A stretch of 20,038 nucleotides of DNA from a virus. Of this stretch, positions 1 through 7,411 are shown piece by piece. The position numbers were made by a program, and so were the translations under genes. The first letter of the stretch is position 1; each line of letters starts with the position of its first letter. The stretch spans positions 1-20,038 of the IMG/VR virus record IMGVR_UViG_3300009008_000308; one strand, 5' to 3'. A model generated the notes under the pieces. That model ran no database searches. It was not told the origin of the DNA and saw only the letters and a list, made by a program, of their open reading frames with translations.

Positions 1-377
1 CCAAAGATATTTTTTGTTACTGTCACAGATGTTATTTCAAAAATAACAGATCCGTAGGTAAAAAAGTCACCTGCGTCTACTTCTATTTGTTTATCTGAGA
101 GATCTTTTGATTGAATAAAGACTTCGATATTTTGTGTTTTCTCAATTCCGTATTTATTTGTGGTAAATGTGGGCTCTTGATAGTCAACTAAGCACTCAAT
201 TTCAACGGGAGATTCAAAGAACTTCTCAGGTGACTCATCATAAAGCTCATTAATTTTTGTTTTTGCCTCTGAGATTGAGTAATAATAAATTTTCTGCCCT
301 ACGACATCTTTTATTATTTCTTTAGTGAGGTCATTAATTAAATTGATTTCTCTAGGAGTTACAAAAAGTCTCGCCAT
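1..377 (-). CDS. Neck protein, T4 gp14-like (partial, N-terminal part)
   Basis: The first 125 or so codons of a gene that runs off the left edge. The start is ATG at 377, seven bases after an AGGAGA ribosome binding site that overlaps the end of the upstream gp13-like gene (stop at 388). The protein opens with MARLFVTPREINLINDL, then a helix with GQKIYYY, a segment around ELYDESPEKFF, PVEIECLVDY and NKYGIEKTQNIEVFI. This pattern (amphipathic helix, G-x-x-YYY, an acidic linker, an x-IE-x strand, then KYGIE followed by a beta strand) resembles the N-terminal half of T4 gp14, which with gp13 completes the head and forms the neck joining it to the tail. Its place directly after a gp13-like gene agrees. 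Identification is by pattern only; the C terminus is not visible. Confidence 0.6.
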   Translation of the reverse strand, partial: MARLFVTPREINLINDLTKEIIKDVVGQKIYYYSISEAKTKINELYDESPEKFFESPVEIECLVDYQEPTFTTNKYGIEKTQNIEVFIQSKDLSDKQIEVDAGDFFTYGSVIFEITSVTVTKNIF

Positions 378-387
378 TTATTTTCTC

Positions 388-1560
388 CTATCCCATTGTA
401 ATTGCACGACCGTTAGGAACGGGTATGGTCTTTAAGTGCTTTTGAATATTTTCAGATTTTGTCGCATTTACTTCTATGATCTTATCGTATGTCATAGAGT
501 CTAACATTTCCTTAAGTTGGGCTACAAGCTCTTTCTTGTCTTCTCTTCCTTGTGATACTAAGTTGTCACCGTCTAGCGATATATCTGTATTGGGTATAGG
601 AATAGTTTTAAATTTAGACCTTACTAGACCAAGCAGCTCTTTGCTTAGTGATAATGTATACTGTCTTACCCATTGTCTTCCCATGCTGTTGACGTTTGCA
701 TATGTCAAGTCGCCAAACGGGATATTAGAAAGATTAGAAACGCCGTAAATTGTATTGTCTCCATATGATGGATTGAGCGGATCTGGAGCAAATGCAACTC
801 TTATCCAGAGCTTTTTATTAGATTGATTTCCCGTAGGCGTTGGAAACACCCTTATATTCTGCCCCATTATCTTATATGAATAGTTAGATCTTCTAACACG
901 ATGGGAGATATCCATCTGGCCGGCGCGGAGGATATCCTCAAATACTGGGAGCACATAAAACATTGTCTCGGGTGTAAATGATTCAAAACTAAACTCATTA
1001 TTGAGATAGTTGATTGCTGACGTTGTGTCAAAGAACCTGTATGCAGCCTGCGGATTAAAGTGAAATACTTCCTGTAATTTCATTTTAGATGTTTGTGTAT
1101 TTAGCGATGAAGAATAAAGTAAATTTCCGCTTTCATCTTTAAGCTCTTTGTAGATATTATAGTCTTGTTGACCGCTAACAAGCTGTATTGATCCGGAGGT
1201 TGTGTTATAAGAGCCTCCAATGCCCGCTTCAAAAGAATAGGGTTCTGCTTGTCTTTCTAAAAACTGTAATGTCTCTCTTGGAAACTTTTGCTCAGATCCT
1301 GACATGCTTCCGGTGGCAGTTCCCAAAAATGTTGATAATTGTGATCTAGCTTGGTATTCATTTACAATTTGTCCATATTGAAAAAACGACTCTTCAAAGC
1401 ATGCAAAAATTTGTTTTTTTGTTAATTCAACTGACAGGATATCGTCGCCGAGCTTTCTCTTGACAAAAGTAACTAGCTTATCAGCGTCAGATTGAAAGTC
1501 TGTATCGGTATCAAACGCACCAAAAGGCGTGGGATTAGTTGTATTAGCAAATGTTGTCAC
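388..1560 (-). CDS. Neck / head-completion protein, T4 gp13-like (probable)
   Basis: About 390 residues, longer than T4 gp13 (about 309). Two in-frame GTG codons lie close together; GGAGA is only one base from the upstream one (1566) and seven from the second (1560), so I place the start at 1560, giving MTTFANTTNPTPFG. The N-terminal region contains ADKLVTFVKRKLGDDILSVEL followed by a helix ending in a Tyr-Gly pair, the layout of gp13-like and other connector proteins that begin with a helical packing domain. Further on are a QQDYNI beta strand, an aromatic-rich middle (FHFNPQAAYRFFDT) and beta strands (KIMGQNIRVFPTP, KLWIRVAF). It is followed immediately by a gp14-like gene, which supports the gp13 call. 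Role by analogy: a ring between portal and tail that seals the filled head. Assignment rests on position and general pattern, not a diagnostic motif. Confidence 0.55.
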   Translation of the reverse strand: MTTFANTTNPTPFGAFDTDTDFQSDADKLVTFVKRKLGDDILSVELTKKQIFACFEESFFQYGQIVNEYQARSQLSTFLGTATGSMSGSEQKFPRETLQFLERQAEPYSFEAGIGGSYNTTSGSIQLVSGQQDYNIYKELKDESGNLLYSSSLNTQTSKMKLQEVFHFNPQAAYRFFDTTSAINYLNNEFSFESFTPETMFYVLPVFEDILRAGQMDISHRVRRSNYSYKIMGQNIRVFPTPTGNQSNKKLWIRVAFAPDPLNPSYGDNTIYGVSNLSNIPFGDLTYANVNSMGRQWVRQYTLSLSKELLGLVRSKFKTIPIPNTDISLDGDNLVSQGREDKKELVAQLKEMLDSMTYDKIIEVNATKSENIQKHLKTIPVPNGRAITMG

Positions 1561-1582
1561 AGACACTCTCCAGAAACTCTAC

Positions 1583-1598
1583 AATAGTAAATATAAAG
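1583..1598 (-). promoter_or_regulatory. AT-rich promoter-like element upstream of gp13-like gene
   Basis: On the minus strand the sequence CTTTATATTTACTATTG lies 28 bases before the gp13-like start, just after the terminator of the preceding gene. Its core TTATATTTA is shared exactly with the gap before the portal gene (12747-12755). A T4-like phage would need a new promoter after a terminator, and late promoters consist only of an AT-rich -10 element. The core is not the T4 consensus TATAAATA, so this is a suggestion. Confidence 0.3.
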
Positions 1599-1634
1599 AA
1601 GTAGAAGTTGAGTCCCATAAGAAAGAAATGAATA

Positions 1635-1663
1635 CAAAAAAGGTGCCCCGATTGAGGCACCTC
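1635..1663 (-). terminator. Rho-independent terminator after the 128-aa structural gene
   Basis: Read on the minus strand, AGGTGCC (1662-1656) pairs perfectly with GGCACCT (1647-1641), a 7-bp GC-rich stem with an 8-base loop, followed at once by a run of T residues (1641-1636). It sits about 35 bases after the stop of the 128-aa gene and before the gp13-like gene, so it would separate their transcription. Confidence 0.8.
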
Positions 1664-1695
1664 TTCTGCAATAAAACTAAATAAGCTTATTTGAA

Positions 1696-2082
1696 TTATA
1701 CTGTTGTTTCGGGAGGACCTGCTACTCCTGATAGGCCTAGGATTATCCAGCCAATGGAGCCGTCAACGAATTGCAATGTTGCTCTATCGCCTGCATCGGC
1801 AAAAACAATAGTTGCCCAGCCAGACGCAGTGGTCGGTGTGAGTGTTCCGTCTCCGCCGTCTGATGCAAGATGAATATGAATTACCTGCCCGGGTGTTCCG
1901 TTTGCAAGAGTAAGGGCTTCGGCGCCGCTTGTTGTCATTGCACAAACCGCATGAGTTAGTGGGACAGGTAGCGTTGCTGCGGCTTTTGTTGTTGAACCGG
2001 GCTTTACATAAAAGCCATTTGCGAATCCAGATCCGGATTCTTGAACGAGACCTTTGGCGGCCGTATATGTTACCTTTGGCAT
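1696..2082 (-). CDS. Small Gly/Thr/Ala-rich structural protein (probable head decoration or fiber-type protein)
   Basis: 128 residues starting MPKVTYTAAKGLVQ. The reading frame opens further upstream (GTG at 2133), but AGGAGA seven bases before the ATG at 2082 fixes the start. The protein is nearly all beta-prone and rich in Gly, Thr, Ser and Ala. The central stretch (ALTLANGTPGQVIHIHLASD, then GDGTLTPTT, TIVFADAGDRATLQF and GWIILG) matches a motif pattern common in phage virion proteins, where a gain-of-strand unit ends in a tryptophan-containing GWxxLG. Such units occur in decoration proteins and in head or tail fibers. It lies after the capsid gene and an inserted endonuclease gene, has its own strong ribosome binding site and its own terminator, and so looks like a highly expressed virion component. 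Exact location in the particle is unknown. Confidence 0.55.
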   Translation of the reverse strand: MPKVTYTAAKGLVQESGSGFANGFYVKPGSTTKAAATLPVPLTHAVCAMTTSGAEALTLANGTPGQVIHIHLASDGGDGTLTPTTASGWATIVFADAGDRATLQFVDGSIGWIILGLSGVAGPPETTV

Positions 2083-2163
2083 AATTATTCTCCTTTTTTT
2101 GTCTGCATGATTCCGATGCGGTGGCAGGGTCACCTATATGCTATGCACCGGGCCTATCACTAA

Positions 2164-3576
2164 CTATAGAATCAAAGTAAAAATATTACTTCCACAACCA
2201 TTTATTTTAAAGACTTTTCTTTCTTTGGCTATTTCTTTTTCAGACTTGCCATTTTTTGCCCTAAACTGGAACCTGTCATATCGAACTTTTCCGTCTGTGT
2301 ACCAATAATCAGGGCCGGTATCTTTTTTGAACTCAAATCCGGCGGTGAGATATCCGTCGCCATTTCCAAATCTTAGGTCGGCATAAGTTACAATACCTGT
2401 GTAGTTCTCAGACTTGGCCCAGATTGATGCTTTCTTAAGAAGCCTAGTTAACCCACCTGTCACGTTTGTATTGATCTTAGACGCAAATCTGGAGATCTCT
2501 GTCATACCTTTATACTTCCCGTGTCGAGGGCGTCTCAGTGACAGACAGAGAACCAGTTCACTTCTATAAAATAATCCGAATCTTATTGTTGACGGAACAT
2601 ACCCAGAAATGTGATTTCTTTCGAAGAACTCTTTAGCTTCTTTTACTTTTACTTCTCTGATTTCACATTTTCTTGCAAATATCTTTTGATCAATTAAGCC
2701 TAATCGATTTTTAATCATTGACTTGCAAATTTCTTTTTTATGAATCCACTCATCGCTGAAAATATGAATTAAGTTTATTCCTTTTTTCTTGGCGTCAAGC
2801 TTTTTATTTAGATAGTATCTTCTATTTTTGATTCCATCGTTTAGAATTCCGTGAAAGTATAGACCGTTGTGCTCAATGGCAAGATTTTTGGATGGGACAA
2901 ATACGTCAATTTCTTTTGGTGAAAGAACAGATCGGTCATTGTATTCTACATTTTCTCCGAGTGATTCTATGAATTTACCAATTTCTTTTTCAGCTTGCGA
3001 GGTTCCTACCGGATTACAAGCCGGGCAGAGTGATCCTCTTTCAAATGCTTGTAATGTTTTTTTGGATACTTCGTTGCATTTCTTGCATTTAAATTCTAAA
3101 TACTGACTTTGACGAGAGAAATAGTCATCATAGCTTGTTAGTAGCTCAAATTCTTCTTCTCTATCTTTTATTCTGTTCTCAAACTCAAACCGTGAAACAA
3201 TCTTTGTGAATCGCATTTTATTTATTGATTCATCTGTGTGTCTTTTTCCAAAGAATGGATTACCTTTGCCAGACATTTTGACGGATTGTTCTTGTATTCT
3301 ACTATCTGTTTCTTTTGTCTTTCCTTTGTTCCACGCCTGGGCTTTTCCGCCTTCTTTTCCGGCGATTGACGAGGCAACTTTTGAACAGTTCTTGCAGAAT
3401 CTTTTGAATCTATAAGCTACGTATCTGGTTTCTTCTCCGCAATTTTCGCATTGAGGTTGAGATCCATTGTAGAAATAATTGATTGTGTATTGTCTAGAAT
3501 TCATCTTATGCTCTTTTCGAACATGATTGGAAAACTTTTTGCCTTCGGCTTCGTGACTACATATTTGACATATCAT
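2164..3576 (-). CDS. Free-standing composite homing endonuclease (zinc finger, NUMOD3, EDxHD/Vsr-like nuclease, GNAT-like C terminus)
   Basis: 470 residues. The N terminus has a C2H2 zinc finger of the MucR/Ros style (C3, C6, H18, H23). Two further Cys pairs follow (C43/C46, C61/C64). A NUMOD3-type DNA-binding motif lies around 103-121 (GKGNPFFGKRHTDESINKM), then a third Cys set (C164/C167, C184/C187). Residues about 193-295 form a Vsr-like nuclease of the EDxHD family: KEIDVFVP (222-228), AIEHNG (233-238), and IHIFSDEW (270-277) with D275. The C-terminal 160 residues (RNHISGYVPSTIRFGLFY, then EISRFA) resemble the GNAT-like domain often fused to these enzymes. Upstream the ribosome binding site is weak, but a TATAAT hexamer lies just before the start and after the capsid-gene terminator, so it may have its own promoter. 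Neighbouring genes are intact, so it is free-standing rather than intronic. Its likely job is to cleave DNA at a site in related phages and spread by repair. Confidence 0.85.
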   Translation of the reverse strand: MICQICSHEAEGKKFSNHVRKEHKMNSRQYTINYFYNGSQPQCENCGEETRYVAYRFKRFCKNCSKVASSIAGKEGGKAQAWNKGKTKETDSRIQEQSVKMSGKGNPFFGKRHTDESINKMRFTKIVSRFEFENRIKDREEEFELLTSYDDYFSRQSQYLEFKCKKCNEVSKKTLQAFERGSLCPACNPVGTSQAEKEIGKFIESLGENVEYNDRSVLSPKEIDVFVPSKNLAIEHNGLYFHGILNDGIKNRRYYLNKKLDAKKKGINLIHIFSDEWIHKKEICKSMIKNRLGLIDQKIFARKCEIREVKVKEAKEFFERNHISGYVPSTIRFGLFYRSELVLCLSLRRPRHGKYKGMTEISRFASKINTNVTGGLTRLLKKASIWAKSENYTGIVTYADLRFGNGDGYLTAGFEFKKDTGPDYWYTDGKVRYDRFQFRAKNGKSEKEIAKERKVFKINGCGSNIFTLIL

Positions 3577-3619
3577 GTATCATTATACCCTTTAACGGGC
3601 TAGTGGTATAGGAACAAAC

Positions 3620-3650
3620 AAAAGAAAAGGGACCCCGAAGAGGTCCCTTT
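3620..3650 (-). terminator. Strong terminator after the major capsid gene
   Basis: On the minus strand, AAAGGGACC (3650-3642) pairs with GGTCCCTTT (3634-3626), a perfect 9-bp stem. The loop is TCTTCGG, which can close as a stable CUUCGG tetraloop. T-rich sequence (TCTTTTGTTTG) follows. It lies 37 bases after the capsid stop codon. A weaker dyad, GGTTTcaAAACC at about 3656-3667, lies between it and the stop. Confidence 0.85.
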
Positions 3651-3686
3651 CCCAAGGTTTTGAAACCGTTTTAGATCTTAATAATC

Positions 3687-5642
3687 TTAGATTACGTTTA
3701 GATCTGCAACCGTCACCGTTCCGTAGAAGTCAGCTCGAACCATTTTCTTACCGTAGCGAGTCATAACACCCTTGCGCGGGGTGAAATCCTCTGGTGCGAA
3801 GATTGTAGGAGTAACGATGAGAGGTACGTAAGGAGCATATACGTAGCCAGTCTCAAGGTAGCTGCCGCCCTTATAGCCAACAAGAATCTTGTTGCGTGGG
3901 AAGTAGGGGTCCTTGTAGACTGTGAAGCGGTTGCTCAATGTACCGACCTTCTCAGCGCCAAGACTAAATGGTGTCTTAACCTGACCGTCGCCATCAAGGC
4001 TGATTGATGCACGATAGAGAACAGAAGCCTCAAGCATTGTGCAGACATCAGGTGATGTTACGATGAAGTTAGCAGAACCACGGAGTGTCTTGCGGTGGAT
4101 GGTGTTTGCAACGTCGATGATTGTCTCAGAGAGAGTCTCATACCATTCGCGAACTGTACCTGTGAAGCGTGGGCCTGCTGCGAGTGAATCGCTAAGCTTA
4201 ACTTCAAGGCCTGTTTCCTTGTTGAGGAACTTACCTGGAGCACGTGACCAGTAGAGGTTTGCACCACGAGCCTCTGTAAGGAGGTCGTTTAGAATCTCAC
4301 GGTCAATCTCTAGGGCAACCTGCTCAGAGAGGATCTGTGTTAGCTCAACCTCAGCATCGAGTGAGTGATAAGCGTTAAGATCCTGTGCGAGCTCTGGTGA
4401 CCAGCGAGCACGTAGCTTACGTGTTGCGGCTGTAACTGCGATTGACTCAACCTTGATGTCGATCTCTGGGATGACTGGGGAAGGAGTTGAACCGAAGTCA
4501 GACTCAAATGAAGGAATGGTAAGGGTTGAACCAGAACCGCTCTCTACATCTAAAGAGTCACCAACTGCACATGACATTGTCAAGAAGTTATTTGCTGCGC
4601 CGGCTGCGCTACCACCTTGATATGCACCTGAAACGACGACTAGCAATGCTGCATTAGTAGTTGAAGTTGTTACAAGCGGATTAGATGTCCATGTGTTGTT
4701 AGAGTTATCGAATGTACCAATCTGGTTCAAACGACGAAGGTTGAGGATGTTTCCGCCGCCCTGCCACTCGTCACCGAATGACTTGAGACCGGTCTTGCCG
4801 GAGCCGTGACCATCGCGCTGAGCAGAGAATAGTGAAATATCCTTTACGTTAGTAAGGTCAGCTTTGTCCCAAATGCTGTTTGTAATATCAAGAACAACAA
4901 ACTGGAAACGTCCGTCGTTAATGCCCGCTGCATCACCCTCGATCTTTGAAAGAACCTGCGGGTCAAACTGTAGAAGCTTGGCATCTGAACCTGTTGCGTG
5001 ACAAAGAGCAGGTGCTGCAGTTGTTGCATCAGTTAGTGAAGCATTTGATCCGAATGATCCAGAGAAAAGAACAAGTGCAGGAGCAACTGCTGAAGAACTG
5101 TGGACCTTAGAGTAGGAAGCACCTACCAAGTCATATTGTCCGCCGGCGGCTGTAGATCCTGAACGTACACCCTTACCTGTTGGGTTGTTATAAATTGATT
5201 GTCCACGCTTAAATGTTTGAGCGTCATTGGTTGATCCTGCATCACCTGTTGAAAGTGAAGAGTCACCACCGACGTTTGAACCGTAGGTATAATCAAGATA
5301 GAAGAGCAGTCCAGAAGGAAGGCTCATTGGCTGGATTGATACCAGCTCGTTTGCGACTAGTCCACCGAATACACGACGAACGATTGGGAATGCGATGTTA
5401 GAAAAACCGCGAAGATCACCTGAAGCTGATCCTGCACCGCCACCTGTACCAACAGAGCTTTGCTCTCTTAGTAGCTCTGCAGTCTGGTTCTCAAGCAAGC
5501 GAGCCATGTTCTCTCGCTTTGTTGCTTCCAGCCCACGTAGGAGTCCTGTGCGTGACCACTTCTCGACCAATCGGGAATTTTCCTCACCCATATGACGTGA
5601 GCGAATTCCTTCTGCTAGCACGTCTAGTGAAAACTTAGACAT
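3687..5642 (-). CDS. 23: Major capsid protein, T4 gp23-like
   Basis: 651 residues, larger than T4 gp23 (521). Residues 1-60 form a charged helical propeptide; LLRE (57-60) before Gln61 fits the T4 protease rule (I/L)-x-E, at almost the same place as the T4 cut after residue 65. Mature sequence then shows the family landmarks FPIVRRVFGGLVANELVSIQ and PMSLPSGLLFYLDYTYG. The C terminus carries APYVPLIVTPTIF, a MTRYGKK segment and VRADFYGTV, also typical. The extra length lies in a Gly/Ser/Ala/Thr-rich middle (about 120-390), probably an enlarged surface insertion domain. A clean AAGGAGA site lies six bases before the ATG, the scaffold gene ends 30 bases upstream, and a strong terminator follows, all consistent with very high late expression. 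The protein assembles the prohead shell on the gp22-like scaffold and is cleaved by the gp21-like protease. Family assignment is firm. Confidence 0.95.
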   Translation of the reverse strand: MSKFSLDVLAEGIRSRHMGEENSRLVEKWSRTGLLRGLEATKRENMARLLENQTAELLREQSSVGTGGGAGSASGDLRGFSNIAFPIVRRVFGGLVANELVSIQPMSLPSGLLFYLDYTYGSNVGGDSSLSTGDAGSTNDAQTFKRGQSIYNNPTGKGVRSGSTAAGGQYDLVGASYSKVHSSSAVAPALVLFSGSFGSNASLTDATTAAPALCHATGSDAKLLQFDPQVLSKIEGDAAGINDGRFQFVVLDITNSIWDKADLTNVKDISLFSAQRDGHGSGKTGLKSFGDEWQGGGNILNLRRLNQIGTFDNSNNTWTSNPLVTTSTTNAALLVVVSGAYQGGSAAGAANNFLTMSCAVGDSLDVESGSGSTLTIPSFESDFGSTPSPVIPEIDIKVESIAVTAATRKLRARWSPELAQDLNAYHSLDAEVELTQILSEQVALEIDREILNDLLTEARGANLYWSRAPGKFLNKETGLEVKLSDSLAAGPRFTGTVREWYETLSETIIDVANTIHRKTLRGSANFIVTSPDVCTMLEASVLYRASISLDGDGQVKTPFSLGAEKVGTLSNRFTVYKDPYFPRNKILVGYKGGSYLETGYVYAPYVPLIVTPTIFAPEDFTPRKGVMTRYGKKMVRADFYGTVTVADLNVI

Positions 5643-5672
5643 TTTTGTCTCCTTATAGTTTTAAAGTTTTCT

Positions 5673-7118
5673 TTACTTTATGCCTGCGAGCAATGCCCAA
5701 CGTCCAGCTTCTTTGGATTCGTTAAGGTTCATTGATGCAGACTTGGTTGGACGACTTGCGCCGCCGATATTGCGAGAGGAAGTTTTATCCTCAGCGCGTC
5801 TACTAAATGACTCTGTAAGAGTCTTAAATAGAAGCTTTACCTCTCGCAAGCTTGCAGCATCGTCGAGTGTCTCTATCGCCTGGGCACGCTGGCCTTGGTT
5901 TAGTTCACTATTCATTAGCAGCTTATTGGTGTAGAGCAGCTTCGCATTAAACAAGTTCATTTCAGCAAGTTGAGCTTTAAGCTCTGTTACTGCCTCTTCA
6001 TACTTGTCTAGCTTTTCACGTAATGCGTCATTTTGCTCATCGGCGACGGGCATTGTTGTGTCAGTTTCTTCATTAATATTAGTTTCGGTATCTTCGGAAG
6101 TATTCATAAGATTAGCTAGCTCTTCGCGCAGCATGTTCTCGTCAATTTCAAGAACTGTGTCATCACTTAGTGACTCCATCATATCTTCTTCTTCCTCTTC
6201 GTCGAGGGCCGCGACTGCCTCAAGATCTTCCTCTTCTTCAAGAACATCTTCTGCTTCCTCCTCGTCGAGTTCCATAACTAGTGCGTCGAGGTCAAGTTCC
6301 TCTTCCTCTTCTAGCTCCTCTTCCTCGACCTCTTCCTCGTCAGAAACTTCAAGATCATCTGATTCTTCATCAGAGAGCTCTTCATCTCCCTCTTCTGCTT
6401 CCTCTTCTACCTCTGGAAGTCTAACTTCAACATCCTCAGGTGCGTCAACATCTCCGAGGTCTAATTCGATAGTTATAACTTCCTCAGATAGGAGGTCTTT
6501 AAGTGATCTCTTCATTTCTTTAATCTCCTTTTTAAAATCTGTGATTTGATCTTGTGAACTTTTAATAGCATGCTCGAATATATCCATGCTATCTGTAGTC
6601 TCCATTTCTTCTGTTAGTTTGTTTACTGCCTTGTCGGAAATAGCAACAAGCGCAATATATTTCTGTAGTTCTTTTTCATCTAAGCTAGCCGGATTAATTG
6701 TTCGTATATTTCCAAGCATTTCATTTAATGCATCAATATATTCGTTACATTCTTTGACTTTATTTGCAGTAAATAAAATTTTAGACTCTTTAGTTTCAGC
6801 TTCGCTAATATTTGAATCGTCTATCTCGTTACTACTGTCATTATCTATATCCTGCTTTTCTTCAAGAAGATGCTTAAGTTCTTCAACAGACTCAGGTGTA
6901 AGATCAAATTCTTGGCTAGCATCATTGTCTGTCTTGGGCATAGAATCTTCAATAATAGAATTATCGTCTTCTAAGTCCTCACCCAGGATTTGCGATTCTA
7001 TTAACTCTCTAATTTGAGGAGTTATAGACTCAATAATTGCATTTTTTGCATTTTGCTCCGCAATTTCACGGAGCTGTTTTGCATCGGCAATGGCTTGTTC
7101 ATAAAGATTACTTGACAT
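5673..7118 (-). CDS. 22: Prohead scaffold / core protein, T4 gp22-like
   Basis: 481 residues from the ATG at 7118, chosen because AGGTGG lies seven bases upstream; a GTG at 7136 would add six residues with no ribosome binding site. The N terminus (MSSNLYEQAIADAKQLREIA) is a helix also seen at the start of other gp22-like scaffolds. Residues about 236-345 are an extreme acidic tract of Glu and Asp. A coiled-coil segment follows (about 365-435: LDKYEEAVTELKAQLAEMN onward), and a short conserved tail ends AGRWALLAGIK, probably the capsid-binding end. Many (L/I)-x-E sites would let the gp21-like protease chop it into small acidic peptides that leave the head or remain as internal peptides. It lies directly upstream of the capsid gene, the T4 order 21-22-23 with extra genes inserted between 21 and 22. 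The protein is nearly twice as long as T4 gp22 (269), mostly because of the acidic tract. Confidence 0.85.
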   Translation of the reverse strand: MSSNLYEQAIADAKQLREIAEQNAKNAIIESITPQIRELIESQILGEDLEDDNSIIEDSMPKTDNDASQEFDLTPESVEELKHLLEEKQDIDNDSSNEIDDSNISEAETKESKILFTANKVKECNEYIDALNEMLGNIRTINPASLDEKELQKYIALVAISDKAVNKLTEEMETTDSMDIFEHAIKSSQDQITDFKKEIKEMKRSLKDLLSEEVITIELDLGDVDAPEDVEVRLPEVEEEAEEGDEELSDEESDDLEVSDEEEVEEEELEEEEELDLDALVMELDEEEAEDVLEEEEDLEAVAALDEEEEEDMMESLSDDTVLEIDENMLREELANLMNTSEDTETNINEETDTTMPVADEQNDALREKLDKYEEAVTELKAQLAEMNLFNAKLLYTNKLLMNSELNQGQRAQAIETLDDAASLREVKLLFKTLTESFSRRAEDKTSSRNIGGASRPTKSASMNLNESKEAGRWALLAGIK

Positions 7119-7171
7119 AAAATTCCACCTATCCACACTGTTAAATATGATTATTCAAAGAAAAAGTCCCT

Positions 7172-7411
7172 TTAAGAATCTTTAAGTATTCTTCTTTTTG
7201 CAAGATTCTTTTTTCTTCTTTTGATTTCTGACTTGGAAACAAACCTCGAAAGATATCTTTCTCTTATCTCTTTTTGCAAGCCAGAGTTTTTACACATTCT
7301 CTTAAATCTTGCTACTAATTTATCGGGATGTTCACCATGTTTTGCGCGAACAACAGCCCCATATTCAAAATCTCTTTTTTTATTAAATTTCTTTACCATC
7401 TTCTTCTGCAT
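7172..7411 (-). CDS. rpsU: Phage-encoded ribosomal protein bS21
   Basis: 79 residues (75 if the second ATG at 7399 is used; the latter follows AGAAGAAG, the former has no visible ribosome binding site). After a short basic lead, residues 19-75 align with bacterial bS21: VVRAKHGEHPDKLVARFKRM matches the family pattern of a short strand, an acidic/polar turn, then the helix with RRFKRxC (here RFKRMC, 35-40), followed by a second basic helix with EIRERYLSRF and a Lys/Arg-rich tail (SEIKRRKKNLAKRRI). Cellular bS21 sits on the 30S platform near the 3' end of 16S rRNA and aids initiation. bS21 is the ribosomal protein most often found in phage genomes. Here it overlaps the end of the preceding 188-aa gene and lies upstream of scaffold and capsid genes, so it may be made late. 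Likely role: to exchange into host ribosomes and favour phage messages; this is inferred. Confidence 0.85.
   Translation of the reverse strand: MQKKMVKKFNKKRDFEYGAVVRAKHGEHPDKLVARFKRMCKNSGLQKEIRERYLSRFVSKSEIKRRKKNLAKRRILKDS

Noticed and set aside
2083-2133. Upstream GTG start for the 128-aa gene
   Set aside because: A strong AGGAGA site positions the ATG at 2082; the extension has no ribosome binding site and lies in a leader region.
2083-2163. Gap before the 128-aa gene as a promoter or structured leader
   Set aside because: Contains TATAGTTAG and some G/C-rich short repeats, but no stem or promoter element strong enough to call.
2164-3576. Group I intron carrying the homing endonuclease
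   Set aside because: The flanking capsid and 128-aa genes are complete, so no gene is split; the endonuclease is free-standing.
6004-6549. Long plus-strand frame very rich in serine
   Set aside because: It is the antisense of the Glu/Asp tract of the scaffold gene (GAA/GAG read backwards gives Ser codons); no ribosome binding site or family resemblance.
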